Part shown: one piece after another, positions 54,123-62,474 of the stretch
How positions within the stretch are numbered: position 1 is the stretch's first letter
Layout: each line of letters starts with the position of its first letter
Origin: Candidatus Cacconaster stercorequi
GTDB taxonomy: Bacteria; Bacillota; Clostridia; Oscillospirales; Oscillospiraceae
Direction: 5' to 3'
NCBI GenBank assembly: GCA_018064925.1
Contig: JAGHUH010000003.1
Coordinates: 1 to 64,000 of the forward strand
Length of the DNA stretch: 64,000 bases
Notes under the pieces: model-generated
Databases searched by the model: none
What the model saw: the letters and a program-made list of their open reading frames with translations, nothing else
What the model was told of the DNA's origin: nothing
Program-made: the position numbers and the translations under genes

Positions 54123-57100
54123 ATGATTCTTTTTCTAAATTTTCCCGGGCAACCTCCAGCATCAGCTTAATGCGGTTAAGCTGGTTGACTCGACTGGCAC
54201 TGGGATCATAGTCGATGGCGGCAACATTGGCCTGGGGATACAGCTCCTTCAGCCGCTTCACCACGCCCTTGCCCACAATGTGGTTGGGCAGGCAGCCAAA
54301 GGGTTGGGCACAGACGATATTGGGCACGCCCTCGCGGATCAGATCCACCATCTCACCGGCCAGGAACCATCCCTCACCGCACTGGTTGCCCAACTGCAGC
54401 ACCTTCTGGGCATCCTGCCGCACCTTCTTCAGCTTGCTGGGCACGCTGAAGTGGCGGCTGCGCTTCAGCTCACGGGTCACGGGACTGCGCAGCAGATCAG
54501 ACAGCCCGATGCCGATTTTGGAGATCCACGCATCCTTCCTGCCACCGCCCAGATATTCTGCACGATAGATGGAACTCCAGAAGCAGTACTGCAAAAACTC
54601 GATCAGATCCGGCATGACCACCTCGGCGCCCTCGCGTTCCAGCTGGTCGGCCAGATGGTTGTTGGCCAGCGGCATGAACTTCACCAGCACCTCACCCACA
54701 ATGCCCACGCGGGGCTTTTTCATGTCCTCATGTACGGGAATGCGGTCAAAATCTCGGATGATCTGACGGCAGTTGCGATAGAACTTCGCAACGCCGAAGC
54801 CGGGCGCGGAGATGTCGGCGATGCACTTTTCCTTCCACTTTTCATGCAGGGCATTGACGGAACCGATTTCCTTTTCATACGGGCGCATCCGATACAGTAC
54901 CCGCATAAAGATATCGCCGTAGATCACGCCCTGAATACCGCGAACAATGGTGCGGGGCGCGAAATGCAGGCCGCTGTTGGTCTCCATGCCGTTGGCGTTG
55001 ATGGAGATCACCGGAATCTGGGGGTATCCGGCATCCTTCAGCGCCTTGCGAATAAAGCCCACATAGTTGGAGGCACGGCAGCCGCCGCCGGTCTGGGTCA
55101 TCATCACCGCCAGATGGTCGGTATCGTACTTACCGGAGGTCACCTCGTCGATGATCTGACCGGTCACGATCATGGTGGGATAGCAGGCGTCGTTGTTGAC
55201 ATACTTCAATCCCATATCCAACACCCGCTGGCTCTCGTTTTTCATCATCACCAGCCGATATCCCGCGCTGCGGAAGGCCGCACCAATGAAATCGAAATGC
55301 AGCGGTGCCATCTCAGTCACCAAAATGGTATAGCCCTGACGGTGCATTTCCTCGGTATATTCCAAGCGGTGATAGTCCTGCACCGCCCGGTGCTGTGCAG
55401 GCAGCTTACTGCGCAAACGCAGCGCGGCCATCATGGAGCGCACACGAATGCGGGCAGCGCCCAGATTGTTCACCTCATCGATCTTCAGCAGGGTATACAT
55501 CTTGCCGCCCATGGTCAGCAGCTCTTGCACCTGATCCACCGTAACGGCATCCAGACCGCAGCCGAAGGAGTTGAGCTGCACCAGATCCAGATCGTCCCGT
55601 CCCACCACATAGCCGGCGGCGGCGTACAGCCGGGCATGATATGTCCACTGGTTGGTGGCGCGCAGTATCACATCTTTTTCCTGCAGCGGCGCCACGCTGT
55701 CCTCGGTGAGCACGGCAAAGCCAAAGCTGTGGATCATCTCGGGAATGCCGTGGTTGACCTCCGGATCCAAATGGTAGGGGCGACCCGCCAGCACGATACC
55801 GTGGCCGTTGTTTTCCTCGATCCATTGCAGGGCGCGCTTGCCCTCATTCAGCACATCCTCCCGGAAGCGCATCAGCTCCTGCCAACCGGCGTGAACCGCC
55901 TGCGCGGTCTCCTGCTGGGGAATCTGAAATTCCTCCTCCATCACCTGACACAGGCGCTTTCCCAGAATCTCCTCATCGGTAAAGGCCACAAATGGATCCA
56001 GAAACCGGATATTTTTCTCCTGCAGATCCTCCATGTTGTTGCGGATATTTTCCGGATAGGAGATCACCATGGGGCAGTTATAGTGATTTTGCGCCGCCTC
56101 GCGTTCCTGCCGCTCATAATATACGCAGGGGTAGAAGATGGTATCCACACCCTGCTCAATGAGCCACTGCACATGGCCGTGGGCCAGCTTGGCGGGATAG
56201 CATTCGGACTCGCTGGGGATGGAGTCCATGCCCAGCTCAAATACCTTGCGGCTGGATTTGGGGGACAGCACCACCCGGAAGCCCAGTTGGCGGAAAAACA
56301 CGGCCCAGAACGGGAAGTCCTCGTACAAATTCAGCACGCGGGGCATACCCACCGTGCCGCGGGGGGCATTCTCCGGTATCTCATAGTCAAAAAGCCGCTT
56401 CTGCTTATAGGCAAACAGGTTGGGTGCCTCGTTGGTCTCCGCTTTCTCTTGCCCGCCGCGTTCACAACGGTTGCCGGAGATGTGGCGGCGTCCGTCACCG
56501 AACAGATTGACCGTCAGGCGGCAATGGTTCTGACAGCCGCCGCAGTGGGCGGTTTTCGTTTCATAAGTAAAGTGCTCGATCTGCTCCAGCGCCAGCATGG
56601 TGCTTTCGCTGCCGTCGTAGCGTTCCCGGGCGATCAGCGCCGCACCGAAGGCGCCCATCAGACCCGCGATATCCGGGCGGATGGCTTCACGCTCCGAGAT
56701 CAGCTCAAAGCCACGGAGAATGGCGTCGTTATAAAATGTACCGCCCTGCACCACAATATGCCGGCCCAGCGACTGGGGGTCGGTGAGCTTGATAACCTTA
56801 AACAGTGCGTTTTTGATGACCGAATAGGCAAGACCCGCAGCGATATCCTCCACGGAAGCACCCTCCTTCTGGGCCTGCTTGACATTGGAGTTCATGAAAA
56901 TGGTACAGCGAGTGCCGAGATCCACGGGTTTTTTGGCAAAGAGCGCCTTTTGCGCGAACTCCTGCGCCGTATAGCCCAGTGAGTTGGCAAAATTCTCAAT
57001 AAAAGAACCGCAGCCGGAGGAACACGCCTCGTTGAGGATAATGGTATCCACGCAGCCATCCTTGATCTTGATGCACTTCATATCCTGACCGCCGATATCC

Positions 57101-58365
57101 AGAATGCAATCCACATCCGGCTGGAAAAAGCGGGCGGCATAGTAGTGGGAAATAGTCTCCACTTCGCCCTCGTCCAGACAGAAGGCATCCTTCAGCAGGG
57201 TTTCACCGTAACCGGTGGAGCAGGAGCGGACAATGCGGGCGTTGGGGTGCAGCTTGCTGCGGATTTCACCCATAGCCTGCCGGCACACCGCCAACGGATC
57301 GCCCTTGTTGCTGCCGTAGTAGCTGTGGAGCAGTTCGCCGTCAGCAGACAGCAGCACCAGCTTCATGGTGGTGCTGCCGGCATCAATGCCCAGAAAACAG
57401 TCGCCCTCGTAGGTGCTGATATCCCGGCGGCCGATGCGGTAGGCGCTCTGCCGCTTCCGGAAGGCCTGATAGGCCGCGTCATCTTCGAAGAGTGCCGGCA
57501 GGCAGTGCATCTCGGACAGTGAGCCGTCCACCGCCGCCAGCTTTGCCAACACATCGCCCAGCGTGCGCGCCTCCGTGCGCTGGCTGTATGCTGCCGCGCC
57601 GCCGGCCGCAAACAGATGCGCATCCTCCGGGAAGATCGCCTGCTCCGGGGTCAGGTTTAATGTGCGAATAAAGGCCGCACGCAGCTCCGACAAAAAGTAC
57701 AGCGGGCCGCCCAGAAACGCCACATTGCCCCGAATGCGTCTGCCGCAGGCCAGACCGCTGATGGTCTGGGTCACCACGGCCTGGAAAATGCTGGCCGCCA
57801 GATCCTCACGGGGTACGCCATCGTTGATGAGGGGCTGAATGTCCGTTTTGGCAAACACGCCGCAGCGCGCCGCAATGGGATATAGCTCACGGTAGCCTTT
57901 GGCATATTCGTTCAGCCCCGACGCATCGGTCTGCAGCAGCGCCGCCATCTGGTCGATAAAGGCACCGGTACCGCCGGCACAAATGCCGTTCATGCGCTGC
58001 TCCACGCCGCCGGTGAAGAAAATGATCTTGGCATCCTCGCCGCCCAGCTCGATGACCACATCCGTCTGGGGTGCCGCCACGCGAATGGCAGCGGTCACGG
58101 CAATGACCTCCTGAATAAATTCAATGCCGATGTGCTTGGCCAGATTCAGGCCACCGCTGCCGGTAATGGCAAAGGTGCCGCGGACATCGCCCATCTGCTG
58201 ATAGACCTCCTGCAGCATATCCTGCAGGGTCTTGCGTACATCCGCAAAGTGCCGCTGGTACTTGGCATATACCCGCTGCTCATTTTCGTCTGTCACCACC
58301 AGCTTAACCGTGGTGGAACCAACATCAATACCGAAAGAATACTGTTTCTCTGTCTGCTTGGTCAT
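54121..58365 (-). CDS. Fused 2-hydroxyacyl-CoA dehydratase activase / BadF-BcrA ATPase (1414 residues)
   Basis: A very long acyl-CoA dehydratase activase-related protein. Two ASKHA ATPase modules come first: IDVGSTTVKLV near residue 13 with ICAGGTGAFIDQM, then IDAGSTTMKLV near 322 with NEACSSGCGSFIENF (cluster Cys). A Cys-rich DUF2229-type region (CGGCQNHC; PSESECYPAK) and an HgdB-like C-terminal half follow. ATP-driven electron injection into 2-hydroxyacyl-CoA dehydratases is the family role, but the fused forms are poorly characterised and no dehydratase subunits are adjacent. Promoter at 58430-58457. It is divergent from a TetR gene. Confidence 0.88.
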   Translation of the reverse strand: MTKQTEKQYSFGIDVGSTTVKLVVTDENEQRVYAKYQRHFADVRKTLQDMLQEVYQQMGDVRGTFAITGSGGLNLAKHIGIEFIQEVIAVTAAIRVAAPQTDVVIELGGEDAKIIFFTGGVEQRMNGICAGGTGAFIDQMAALLQTDASGLNEYAKGYRELYPIAARCGVFAKTDIQPLINDGVPREDLAASIFQAVVTQTISGLACGRRIRGNVAFLGGPLYFLSELRAAFIRTLNLTPEQAIFPEDAHLFAAGGAAAYSQRTEARTLGDVLAKLAAVDGSLSEMHCLPALFEDDAAYQAFRKRQSAYRIGRRDISTYEGDCFLGIDAGSTTMKLVLLSADGELLHSYYGSNKGDPLAVCRQAMGEIRSKLHPNARIVRSCSTGYGETLLKDAFCLDEGEVETISHYYAARFFQPDVDCILDIGGQDMKCIKIKDGCVDTIILNEACSSGCGSFIENFANSLGYTAQEFAQKALFAKKPVDLGTRCTIFMNSNVKQAQKEGASVEDIAAGLAYSVIKNALFKVIKLTDPQSLGRHIVVQGGTFYNDAILRGFELISEREAIRPDIAGLMGAFGAALIARERYDGSESTMLALEQIEHFTYETKTAHCGGCQNHCRLTVNLFGDGRRHISGNRCERGGQEKAETNEAPNLFAYKQKRLFDYEIPENAPRGTVGMPRVLNLYEDFPFWAVFFRQLGFRVVLSPKSSRKVFELGMDSIPSESECYPAKLAHGHVQWLIEQGVDTIFYPCVYYERQEREAAQNHYNCPMVISYPENIRNNMEDLQEKNIRFLDPFVAFTDEEILGKRLCQVMEEEFQIPQQETAQAVHAGWQELMRFREDVLNEGKRALQWIEENNGHGIVLAGRPYHLDPEVNHGIPEMIHSFGFAVLTEDSVAPLQEKDVILRATNQWTYHARLYAAAGYVVGRDDLDLVQLNSFGCGLDAVTVDQVQELLTMGGKMYTLLKIDEVNNLGAARIRVRSMMAALRLRSKLPAQHRAVQDYHRLEYTEEMHRQGYTILVTEMAPLHFDFIGAAFRSAGYRLVMMKNESQRVLDMGLKYVNNDACYPTMIVTGQIIDEVTSGKYDTDHLAVMMTQTGGGCRASNYVGFIRKALKDAGYPQIPVISINANGMETNSGLHFAPRTIVRGIQGVIYGDIFMRVLYRMRPYEKEIGSVNALHEKWKEKCIADISAPGFGVAKFYRNCRQIIRDFDRIPVHEDMKKPRVGIVGEVLVKFMPLANNHLADQLEREGAEVVMPDLIEFLQYCFWSSIYRAEYLGGGRKDAWISKIGIGLSDLLRSPVTRELKRSRHFSVPSKLKKVRQDAQKVLQLGNQCGEGWFLAGEMVDLIREGVPNIVCAQPFGCLPNHIVGKGVVKRLKELYPQANVAAIDYDPSASRVNQLNRIKLMLEVARENLEKES

Positions 58366-58425
58366 ATCTGAGTCTCCCGTGTTCCGTTATGCTAAATGAA
58401 AAATATGTCGAAAACTTCATGTAAG

Positions 58426-58457
58426 TTTCATTATATGAAAGTTTCCGCAGATTTCAA
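58426..58457 (-). promoter_or_regulatory. Activase promoter with overlapping 15-bp palindrome
   Basis: On the minus strand TTGAAA (58452-58457) and TATAAT (58430-58435) are 16 bases apart. The palindrome TTTCAT TAT ATGAAA (58426-58440) covers the -10 and is a candidate operator for the divergent TetR protein. Confidence 0.6.
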
Positions 58458-58644
58458 CAAACACCCGACCCACTTGTGTTGTTTAAACTATATCAACCCC
58501 AATATATGTTGTCTATTTACCGGAATATTTATATATTTGGGTAAAAATGCGCATATTTGTGACATTTCCATCCCTAATATAACGGATTATTTACAGTTGC
58601 CAATTCCCTTTATTATCCATAATTTTCCACTTTTCGGGTCGGTG

Positions 58645-58673
58645 TTGATTATATGCGACAAATGGCCTATAAT
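58645..58673 (+). promoter_or_regulatory. Promoter of tetR
   Basis: TTGATT (58645-58650) and TATAAT (58668-58673) are 17 bases apart, 28 bp before the start codon. Confidence 0.75.
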
Positions 58674-58701
58674 ATGACGCAGTGGAAGGAGGGAAATCTG
58701 C

Positions 58702-59304
58702 ATGGGAAACCAACACGACCTGCGCGTGCAGCGAACGGAACTATTTATCAAGAATGCTTTTCTGCATTTACTGGATGAACAGCCTTTTGAAAAAATCCAG
58801 GTGAACGACATCGCGCAGCGCGCCATGATCAACCGCAGCACCTTCTATCTGCATTACCGCGACAAATATGATCTGCTGGAGCAGCTCAAGGCGCAGATGA
58901 TTCGGGACATCGGTGGTTTTACCGATTCTCTGACCCGGGAAATGGTGCTGGTCTGCCGGCAGGAGCACACGCCCCTGCCTCATTTACTGGCACTGCTGGC
59001 CTATGTGGAAACGCTTCCGGCGTTTTTTCGTCTGGTGGCTGACAACGACCCATCGTTTTACCGGCGCATCGGACAACCCGCGCAGCAGAAGATTGCAGAG
59101 CTGTTCCCGGAACTGCAGAATGACGCGCTGCCGCCGGCATATGGCGAAGCCATCCTGACATCGCTGCTGCGCTGCGTCATCGAGCAATGGATCAGCCGTG
59201 ATCTCAAAGAGCCTAAGGAGGATGTGGCACTGTTGCTGACGCAGATTATTCTGGCGGATAAGCTGGCACTCTATCAGCTTTCCTCCGCGGCACCTCAGGC
59301 GTAA
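58702..59304 (+). CDS. TetR/AcrR-family regulator
   Basis: A 200-residue repressor. The N-terminal HTH (FEKIQVNDIAQRAMINRSTFYLHYRDKYDLL, in parts) is the TetR_N signature. The C-terminal ligand domain is of TetR_C type with a Cys and several aromatic residues. It is divergent from the CoA activase gene, so control of that gene and of itself is likely; a 15-bp palindrome overlaps the activase -10. ATG 58702 follows GGAAGGAGGG. A hairpin follows the stop. Confidence 0.9.
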   Translation: MGNQHDLRVQRTELFIKNAFLHLLDEQPFEKIQVNDIAQRAMINRSTFYLHYRDKYDLLEQLKAQMIRDIGGFTDSLTREMVLVCRQEHTPLPHLLALLAYVETLPAFFRLVADNDPSFYRRIGQPAQQKIAELFPELQNDALPPAYGEAILTSLLRCVIEQWISRDLKEPKEDVALLLTQIILADKLALYQLSSAAPQA

Positions 59305-59309
59305 AAGAA

Positions 59310-59340
59310 GGCATATCCGCTTTTTTCGGGCGGATATGCC
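59310..59340 (+). terminator. Hairpin after tetR
   Basis: The stem GGCATATCCGC (59310-59320) with 59330-59340 has six T residues in its loop and a weak T-tract after it. Confidence 0.6.
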
Positions 59341-59344
59341 TGGC

Positions 59345-59396
59345 ACTTTAAGTTTTTGTGTTCGTAAAGCAGGAAAACTTTAAGTTTTTATGTTCG
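59345..59396. repeat. Direct repeat pair A (20 bp)
   Basis: ACTTTAAGTTTTTGTGTTCG (59345-59364) recurs at 59377-59396 with one mismatch; the period is 32 bp. It lies at the entry to the AT-rich segment. Confidence 0.85.
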
Positions 59397-59405
59397 CCCC
59401 TAATT

Positions 59406-59487
59406 GAGTAGGCTTTACGATAGATTGTTCGTTTTTATTTTTTACGACCAATTCCGAAACGAGTATGCTTTACGATAGATTGTTCGT
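59406..59487. repeat. Direct repeat pair B (27 bp)
   Basis: A 27-base unit starting GAGTAGGCTTTACGATAG (59406-59432) recurs at 59461-59487 with one mismatch. The inner GCTTTACGA is also present inverted at 59362-59370, within the gap between the two A repeats. They look like insertion ends or protein-binding iterons. No transposase is nearby. Confidence 0.85.
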
Positions 59488-59503
59488 ACTCAAAGACAGC
59501 AAC

Positions 59504-59547
59504 AAAAAATCCGCTCTCTCAAGAATGAGTTGGAGCGGATTTTTTTA
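59504..59547 (-). terminator. Terminator of the DUF4116 operon
   Basis: The stem AAAAAATCCGCTC (59504-59516) with 59533-59545 has A/T tracts on both sides and lies directly after the 24-codon ORF. Confidence 0.85.
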
Positions 59548-59548
59548 T

Positions 59549-59623
59549 TTAGTGGTTCACAAATTTGATGGCTCCAATATTCTGCTTTGTGGTGCCCATG
59601 ATTTGCTTGACAATTCCTGTCAT
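59549..59623 (-). CDS. 24-residue peptide ORF coupled to the DUF4116 gene
   Basis: A short open frame (begins MTGIVKQIMGTTKQN, ends FVNH) starts at ATG 59623 with GAAGGAGG four bases upstream. That site overlaps the DUF4116 stop, so translation is probably coupled. It ends two bases before the operon terminator. No family is known; it is basic and amphipathic. It could be noise, but the ribosome binding site and position argue for translation. Confidence 0.5.
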   Translation of the reverse strand: MTGIVKQIMGTTKQNIGAIKFVNH

Positions 59624-59633
59624 TTTGCCTCCT

Positions 59634-60356
59634 TCAGTCATTTCGCATACAATATTCGATAAATGTTTCTGCTCCTACGTATCGCAACGCTAAAGGATTC
59701 TGTTTGATAGCCTCTGCAATGATGAGTTTGTTATTACGCATTTGCTTGGATGCGTAATACAGTGCCATCCCACTCTGCTGGACAGCACCAAGAACAACCC
59801 CTTTGTCGTTACGGAGTTCCCGAGACGCATATTCCAGCGCCCAACCGTTCCGTTTAACGGCGGCCAGGATGACCTCTTTGTCATTTTGGAGTTCGATGGA
59901 TGCATATTTCAGCGAATGGGTATCCTGCTTTACGGCGGCAAGAACTACATCCTTGTCGTTTTTTAGCTTTGTGGATGCATATTGAAGCGCAAGACCGTTC
60001 TGCTGTACCGCTGTTAAGACAATTTCCTTGTCTTTTTTTAGCATTTCGTGCGCGCACTTCAGTGCTACGCCATAATTCCGCACAGCGGCCAAAACGATTC
60101 TTCTGTCTGCCACAAAACATTTTGGGACATGAGTGAGGGCTCTACCATTTTGCTCTACAGCCGCCAAAACGATTTTTCGATCTTGACGCAATATTTCAGA
60201 CGCGAATTGAATTGCCCTGCCGTTTTTCTTCAAAGCGGCCAAGACAACATCTTTGTCATCACGAAACTCTGCCGGTAGGCTTGATAGAGCGGTTCTGGAT
60301 TTTTTGACAGCATCCAACGCTTCCAGCTTGTCCTTCGACATAGTGTTTAGCGCCAT
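59634..60356 (-). CDS. DUF4116-like repeat protein
   Basis: A 240-residue protein built from eight tandem 25-residue units (for example DKEIVLTAVQQNGLALQYAS; DKEVILAAVKRNGWALEYAS), with a degenerate first unit from about residue 10. Each unit fits a helix-turn-helix repeat, so the protein is probably a short solenoid for protein binding. The DUF4116 family occurs in intracellular bacteria and giant viruses and has no known function. ATG 60356 follows AAAGGAG. It lies in AT-rich, likely transferred DNA between direct repeats and the ABC cassette. Confidence 0.8.
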   Translation of the reverse strand: MALNTMSKDKLEALDAVKKSRTALSSLPAEFRDDKDVVLAALKKNGRAIQFASEILRQDRKIVLAAVEQNGRALTHVPKCFVADRRIVLAAVRNYGVALKCAHEMLKKDKEIVLTAVQQNGLALQYASTKLKNDKDVVLAAVKQDTHSLKYASIELQNDKEVILAAVKRNGWALEYASRELRNDKGVVLGAVQQSGMALYYASKQMRNNKLIIAEAIKQNPLALRYVGAETFIEYCMRND

Positions 60357-60398
60357 ACTCTTCTCCTTTCGTTATTTAATGTGTTTTAGATTTATGTA

Positions 60399-60438
60399 CA
60401 AAAAAAGAGACCTCTTCCTACATAGGAAAAAGTCTCTT
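60399..60438 (-). terminator. Terminator-like hairpin upstream of the DUF4116 gene
   Basis: On the minus strand AAGAGAC..GTCTCTT (60405-60411 with 60432-60438), with an inner TTCCT/AGGAA stem, is followed by seven T residues. It precedes the DUF4116 gene, so it is either an attenuator or the end of a lost leftward gene. Confidence 0.7.
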
Positions 60439-60482
60439 GAATTTATTATATAGTTGGTTGCGTATCTATCACATGATACTTA

Positions 60483-60683
60483 ATGATGATAATGCTATAT
60501 CTTACGTTAATTGTAGTGTACAAGACTATTAAAAGCGGATACAAATTTAGCGCAAACAACAAGTACTATGGTCCGTATTCTCTTTGCGCAACAAATGGAC
60601 GCACAGACTATGTTGTAAAAATGTCAAAGTCGGCAGGAAAGAGCGTATCTTCTATTGTAAAAGTTGACTGGATGATTGATTAG
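60483..60683 (+). CDS. Small peptide-like ORF, 66 residues
   Basis: An open frame of 66 codons with a short hydrophobic start (MLYLTLIVVY) and a polar, Tyr/Ser/Asn-rich tail (SGYKFSANNKYYGPY; GRTDYVVKMSKSAGKS). No good ribosome binding site is visible, and no signal peptidase site is clear, so it may be the 3' part of a secreted-peptide gene that lost its start. It lies directly before a perfect 21-bp hairpin and two ABC ATPase-membrane fusion genes. A bacteriocin-like or signal-peptide role is a guess from position only. Confidence 0.45.
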   Translation: MMIMLYLTLIVVYKTIKSGYKFSANNKYYGPYSLCATNGRTDYVVKMSKSAGKSVSSIVKVDWMID

Positions 60684-60688
60684 TTAAC

Positions 60689-60738
60689 AAATATTTGCTA
60701 TGCTGGAACATATCAAAGTTCCAGCATAGCAAATATTT
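60689..60738 (+). terminator. Perfect 21-bp hairpin between the small ORF and the ABC gene
   Basis: Bases 60689-60709 are exactly complementary to 60718-60738, with an 8-base loop. There is little T-tract. Such hairpins between a peptide gene and its transporter genes cause strong 5' expression with partial read-through. Confidence 0.85.
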
Positions 60739-60752
60739 AGTTGGTGAACATT

Positions 60753-62474
60753 ATGATTATTACCATTCCGGATATTGTTGCGGGCAAAAAGCATTTAATT
60801 GACAAGTGTCAGATTAACATTCAAAAATATGCATTGACTTCTATTTGTGGGGAAAATGGCAGTGGTAAAACAATGCTGTTAAGCTGCCTGTTCTCTGAAA
60901 GCGTAAAAAATAACATTTCCGCATGTATGATGGATCAGAGTAGCGAGTTGCAGTTAAACAGATGCACAGTATTAGAAAACATTGCTTTATCAGAGGAAAG
61001 AGAGCATTGTGAAAAAGCGTATAAGCTGTTGGAAGAATACGGCGTAGACGAATTAGCGTCACACAAAATTAACGAACTAAGCGGTGGCGAAAAAAGATTG
61101 ATTTGCCTTCTCCGTTGTATATATAACGAACCAGATATTCTCTTTTTGGATGAGCCAACTAATGATTTAGATTACATTTCCGTTGAAAAACTTATTAAAA
61201 TTTTGAATAAAATTTGCAAGAAATGTACAGTAATTGCGGTTACTCACGATGATAGAATTACTTCTATATCTTCACAAATTTATCGGATAAACTATCAGCG
61301 CATTATTAATGAAAAAAATGTGGGAGTCGATAAAAATGCCCAAACATCATCATATTTGGGGCAGAGTAAAGATCCTTGTGCCCACAAAATATCTTTGAGT
61401 CTATTACGCAAAGCACTAAACTCGGTCAATGTTCTAAGATTACTGTTTTTCTTGTTTTCTGCCTGCATGATATATTTTTCAATTTTACACCAACAGGAAA
61501 TACCGAATTTAGGACTTGATTCAATAGCTCCTGGGGAAGTAGATATATTTATTCCTCTATCAGATTATGCGTGCGGAATGCTAACAGAAGGGGCAGTTCC
61601 CATTCGAGCGTTAACCTGTTTTAATGACAATGCGAAGATTACAGAAAAAGCAAGAATATACAAGGAACTCGTTTCTCAGTTGACCCAAATGCCAATCAAC
61701 TACGGGCTAAAAATGAAAGAAGATTTACGATGGATTCAGTTCAAAAATGAGTACTATGATGTAGAAAACCGAACATTTATCTATCCATTAGAGCTGTATG
61801 CAGAAGAATTCCAACTCGATAGCCCACCCGACACATCGAAGTATTTTGATGTGTTTTCCGAAATCGTGAGCGAGGGAGCAGAGCCACTCGATATTACACT
61901 ATATAATTCGTTGTTGAACAACCGGAAGCAAGAGCTTGAAAACAATCATACTGAATGCACATGGCTGACAATTTCGCTTCAAGGAACTGACTTCTACACT
62001 TTTATAAGCTCTGATAGTGTATCAGCCATCATGGACGGCAATTATTGCATCCGGTCCGCCGAAACAATTGAGTTTACAAAGCAAGTGAATACATTTATTG
62101 TGCTGGAGCGAGTTTTAAAGAGAGCAATTGTGGCAGCCCTTATCTATCTTGCACTTGCTTTTTTTGCCACGTTACTACTTTGTGTAGCAAATCGATCCGC
62201 AATAAAAGTGTTCTGCAATTGCGGTGCGCAGAAGAAAGATGTTGCAAGAATTGTATCAAAGAATATTGCAGACGGACAATTCTGCCTCATTTGCGGTATT
62301 GGAGCCATCGCGGTTATGGTTATTTGGCTCATAATAAGTAAGGATACGAATACAATTAGTGCTTATATTGAAACTATAACTTATATTATGGTAGGAGCTT
62401 TGTCCGCGAATATAAGAAAAAGAACAGCTATGGTGTCGACAAACAATATCTACGACTGGAGGAAACGCAGGTGA
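60753..62474 (+). CDS. ABC ATPase fused to MacB-like membrane module (first of pair)
   Basis: A 573-residue fusion. An ABC cassette has Walker A GENGSGKT (33-40), signature LSGGEKR (109-115), Walker B ILFLDE (129-134) and H-loop AVTHDD (162-167). Then TM1 at about 227-246, an extracellular region of about 210 residues, and TM2-4 at about 458-478, 511-528 and 540-553. That is the layout of type VII (MacB-like) half-transporters, but with no close match to MacB. ATG 60753 has GGTGA five bases upstream; TTG 60741 and GTG 60744 are alternatives. Its stop overlaps the next gene's GTG by 4 bp. It is AT-rich. Confidence 0.78.
   Translation: MIITIPDIVAGKKHLIDKCQINIQKYALTSICGENGSGKTMLLSCLFSESVKNNISACMMDQSSELQLNRCTVLENIALSEEREHCEKAYKLLEEYGVDELASHKINELSGGEKRLICLLRCIYNEPDILFLDEPTNDLDYISVEKLIKILNKICKKCTVIAVTHDDRITSISSQIYRINYQRIINEKNVGVDKNAQTSSYLGQSKDPCAHKISLSLLRKALNSVNVLRLLFFLFSACMIYFSILHQQEIPNLGLDSIAPGEVDIFIPLSDYACGMLTEGAVPIRALTCFNDNAKITEKARIYKELVSQLTQMPINYGLKMKEDLRWIQFKNEYYDVENRTFIYPLELYAEEFQLDSPPDTSKYFDVFSEIVSEGAEPLDITLYNSLLNNRKQELENNHTECTWLTISLQGTDFYTFISSDSVSAIMDGNYCIRSAETIEFTKQVNTFIVLERVLKRAIVAALIYLALAFFATLLLCVANRSAIKVFCNCGAQKKDVARIVSKNIADGQFCLICGIGAIAVMVIWLIISKDTNTISAYIETITYIMVGALSANIRKRTAMVSTNNIYDWRKRR

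Larger units (their letters stand above)
58366..58701. other. Divergent intergenic region between the activase and tetR
   Basis: About 336 AT-rich bases with no gene. It holds a leftward promoter (58430-58457) with a TTTCAT-TAT-ATGAAA palindrome across its -10, and a rightward promoter (58645-58673). The middle, about 58460-58640, shows nothing I can name. Confidence 0.6.

Noticed and set aside
54280-56982. 900-codon open frame opposite the activase
   Set aside because: Antisense to a clear conserved gene; His/Gln-rich composition from reading the wrong strand of GC-rich DNA.
59345-59487. CRISPR array
   Set aside because: Only two copies of each unit, unequal spacing and no cas genes.
59465-59662. 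65-codon rightward ORF across the repeats and the DUF4116 stop
   Set aside because: No ribosome binding site; overlaps a terminator and the end of a supported gene.
60483-60683. Calling the small ORF a lactococcin 972 bacteriocin
   Set aside because: Only a general Tyr/Ser-rich resemblance; no signal peptide and no family signature can be shown by eye.
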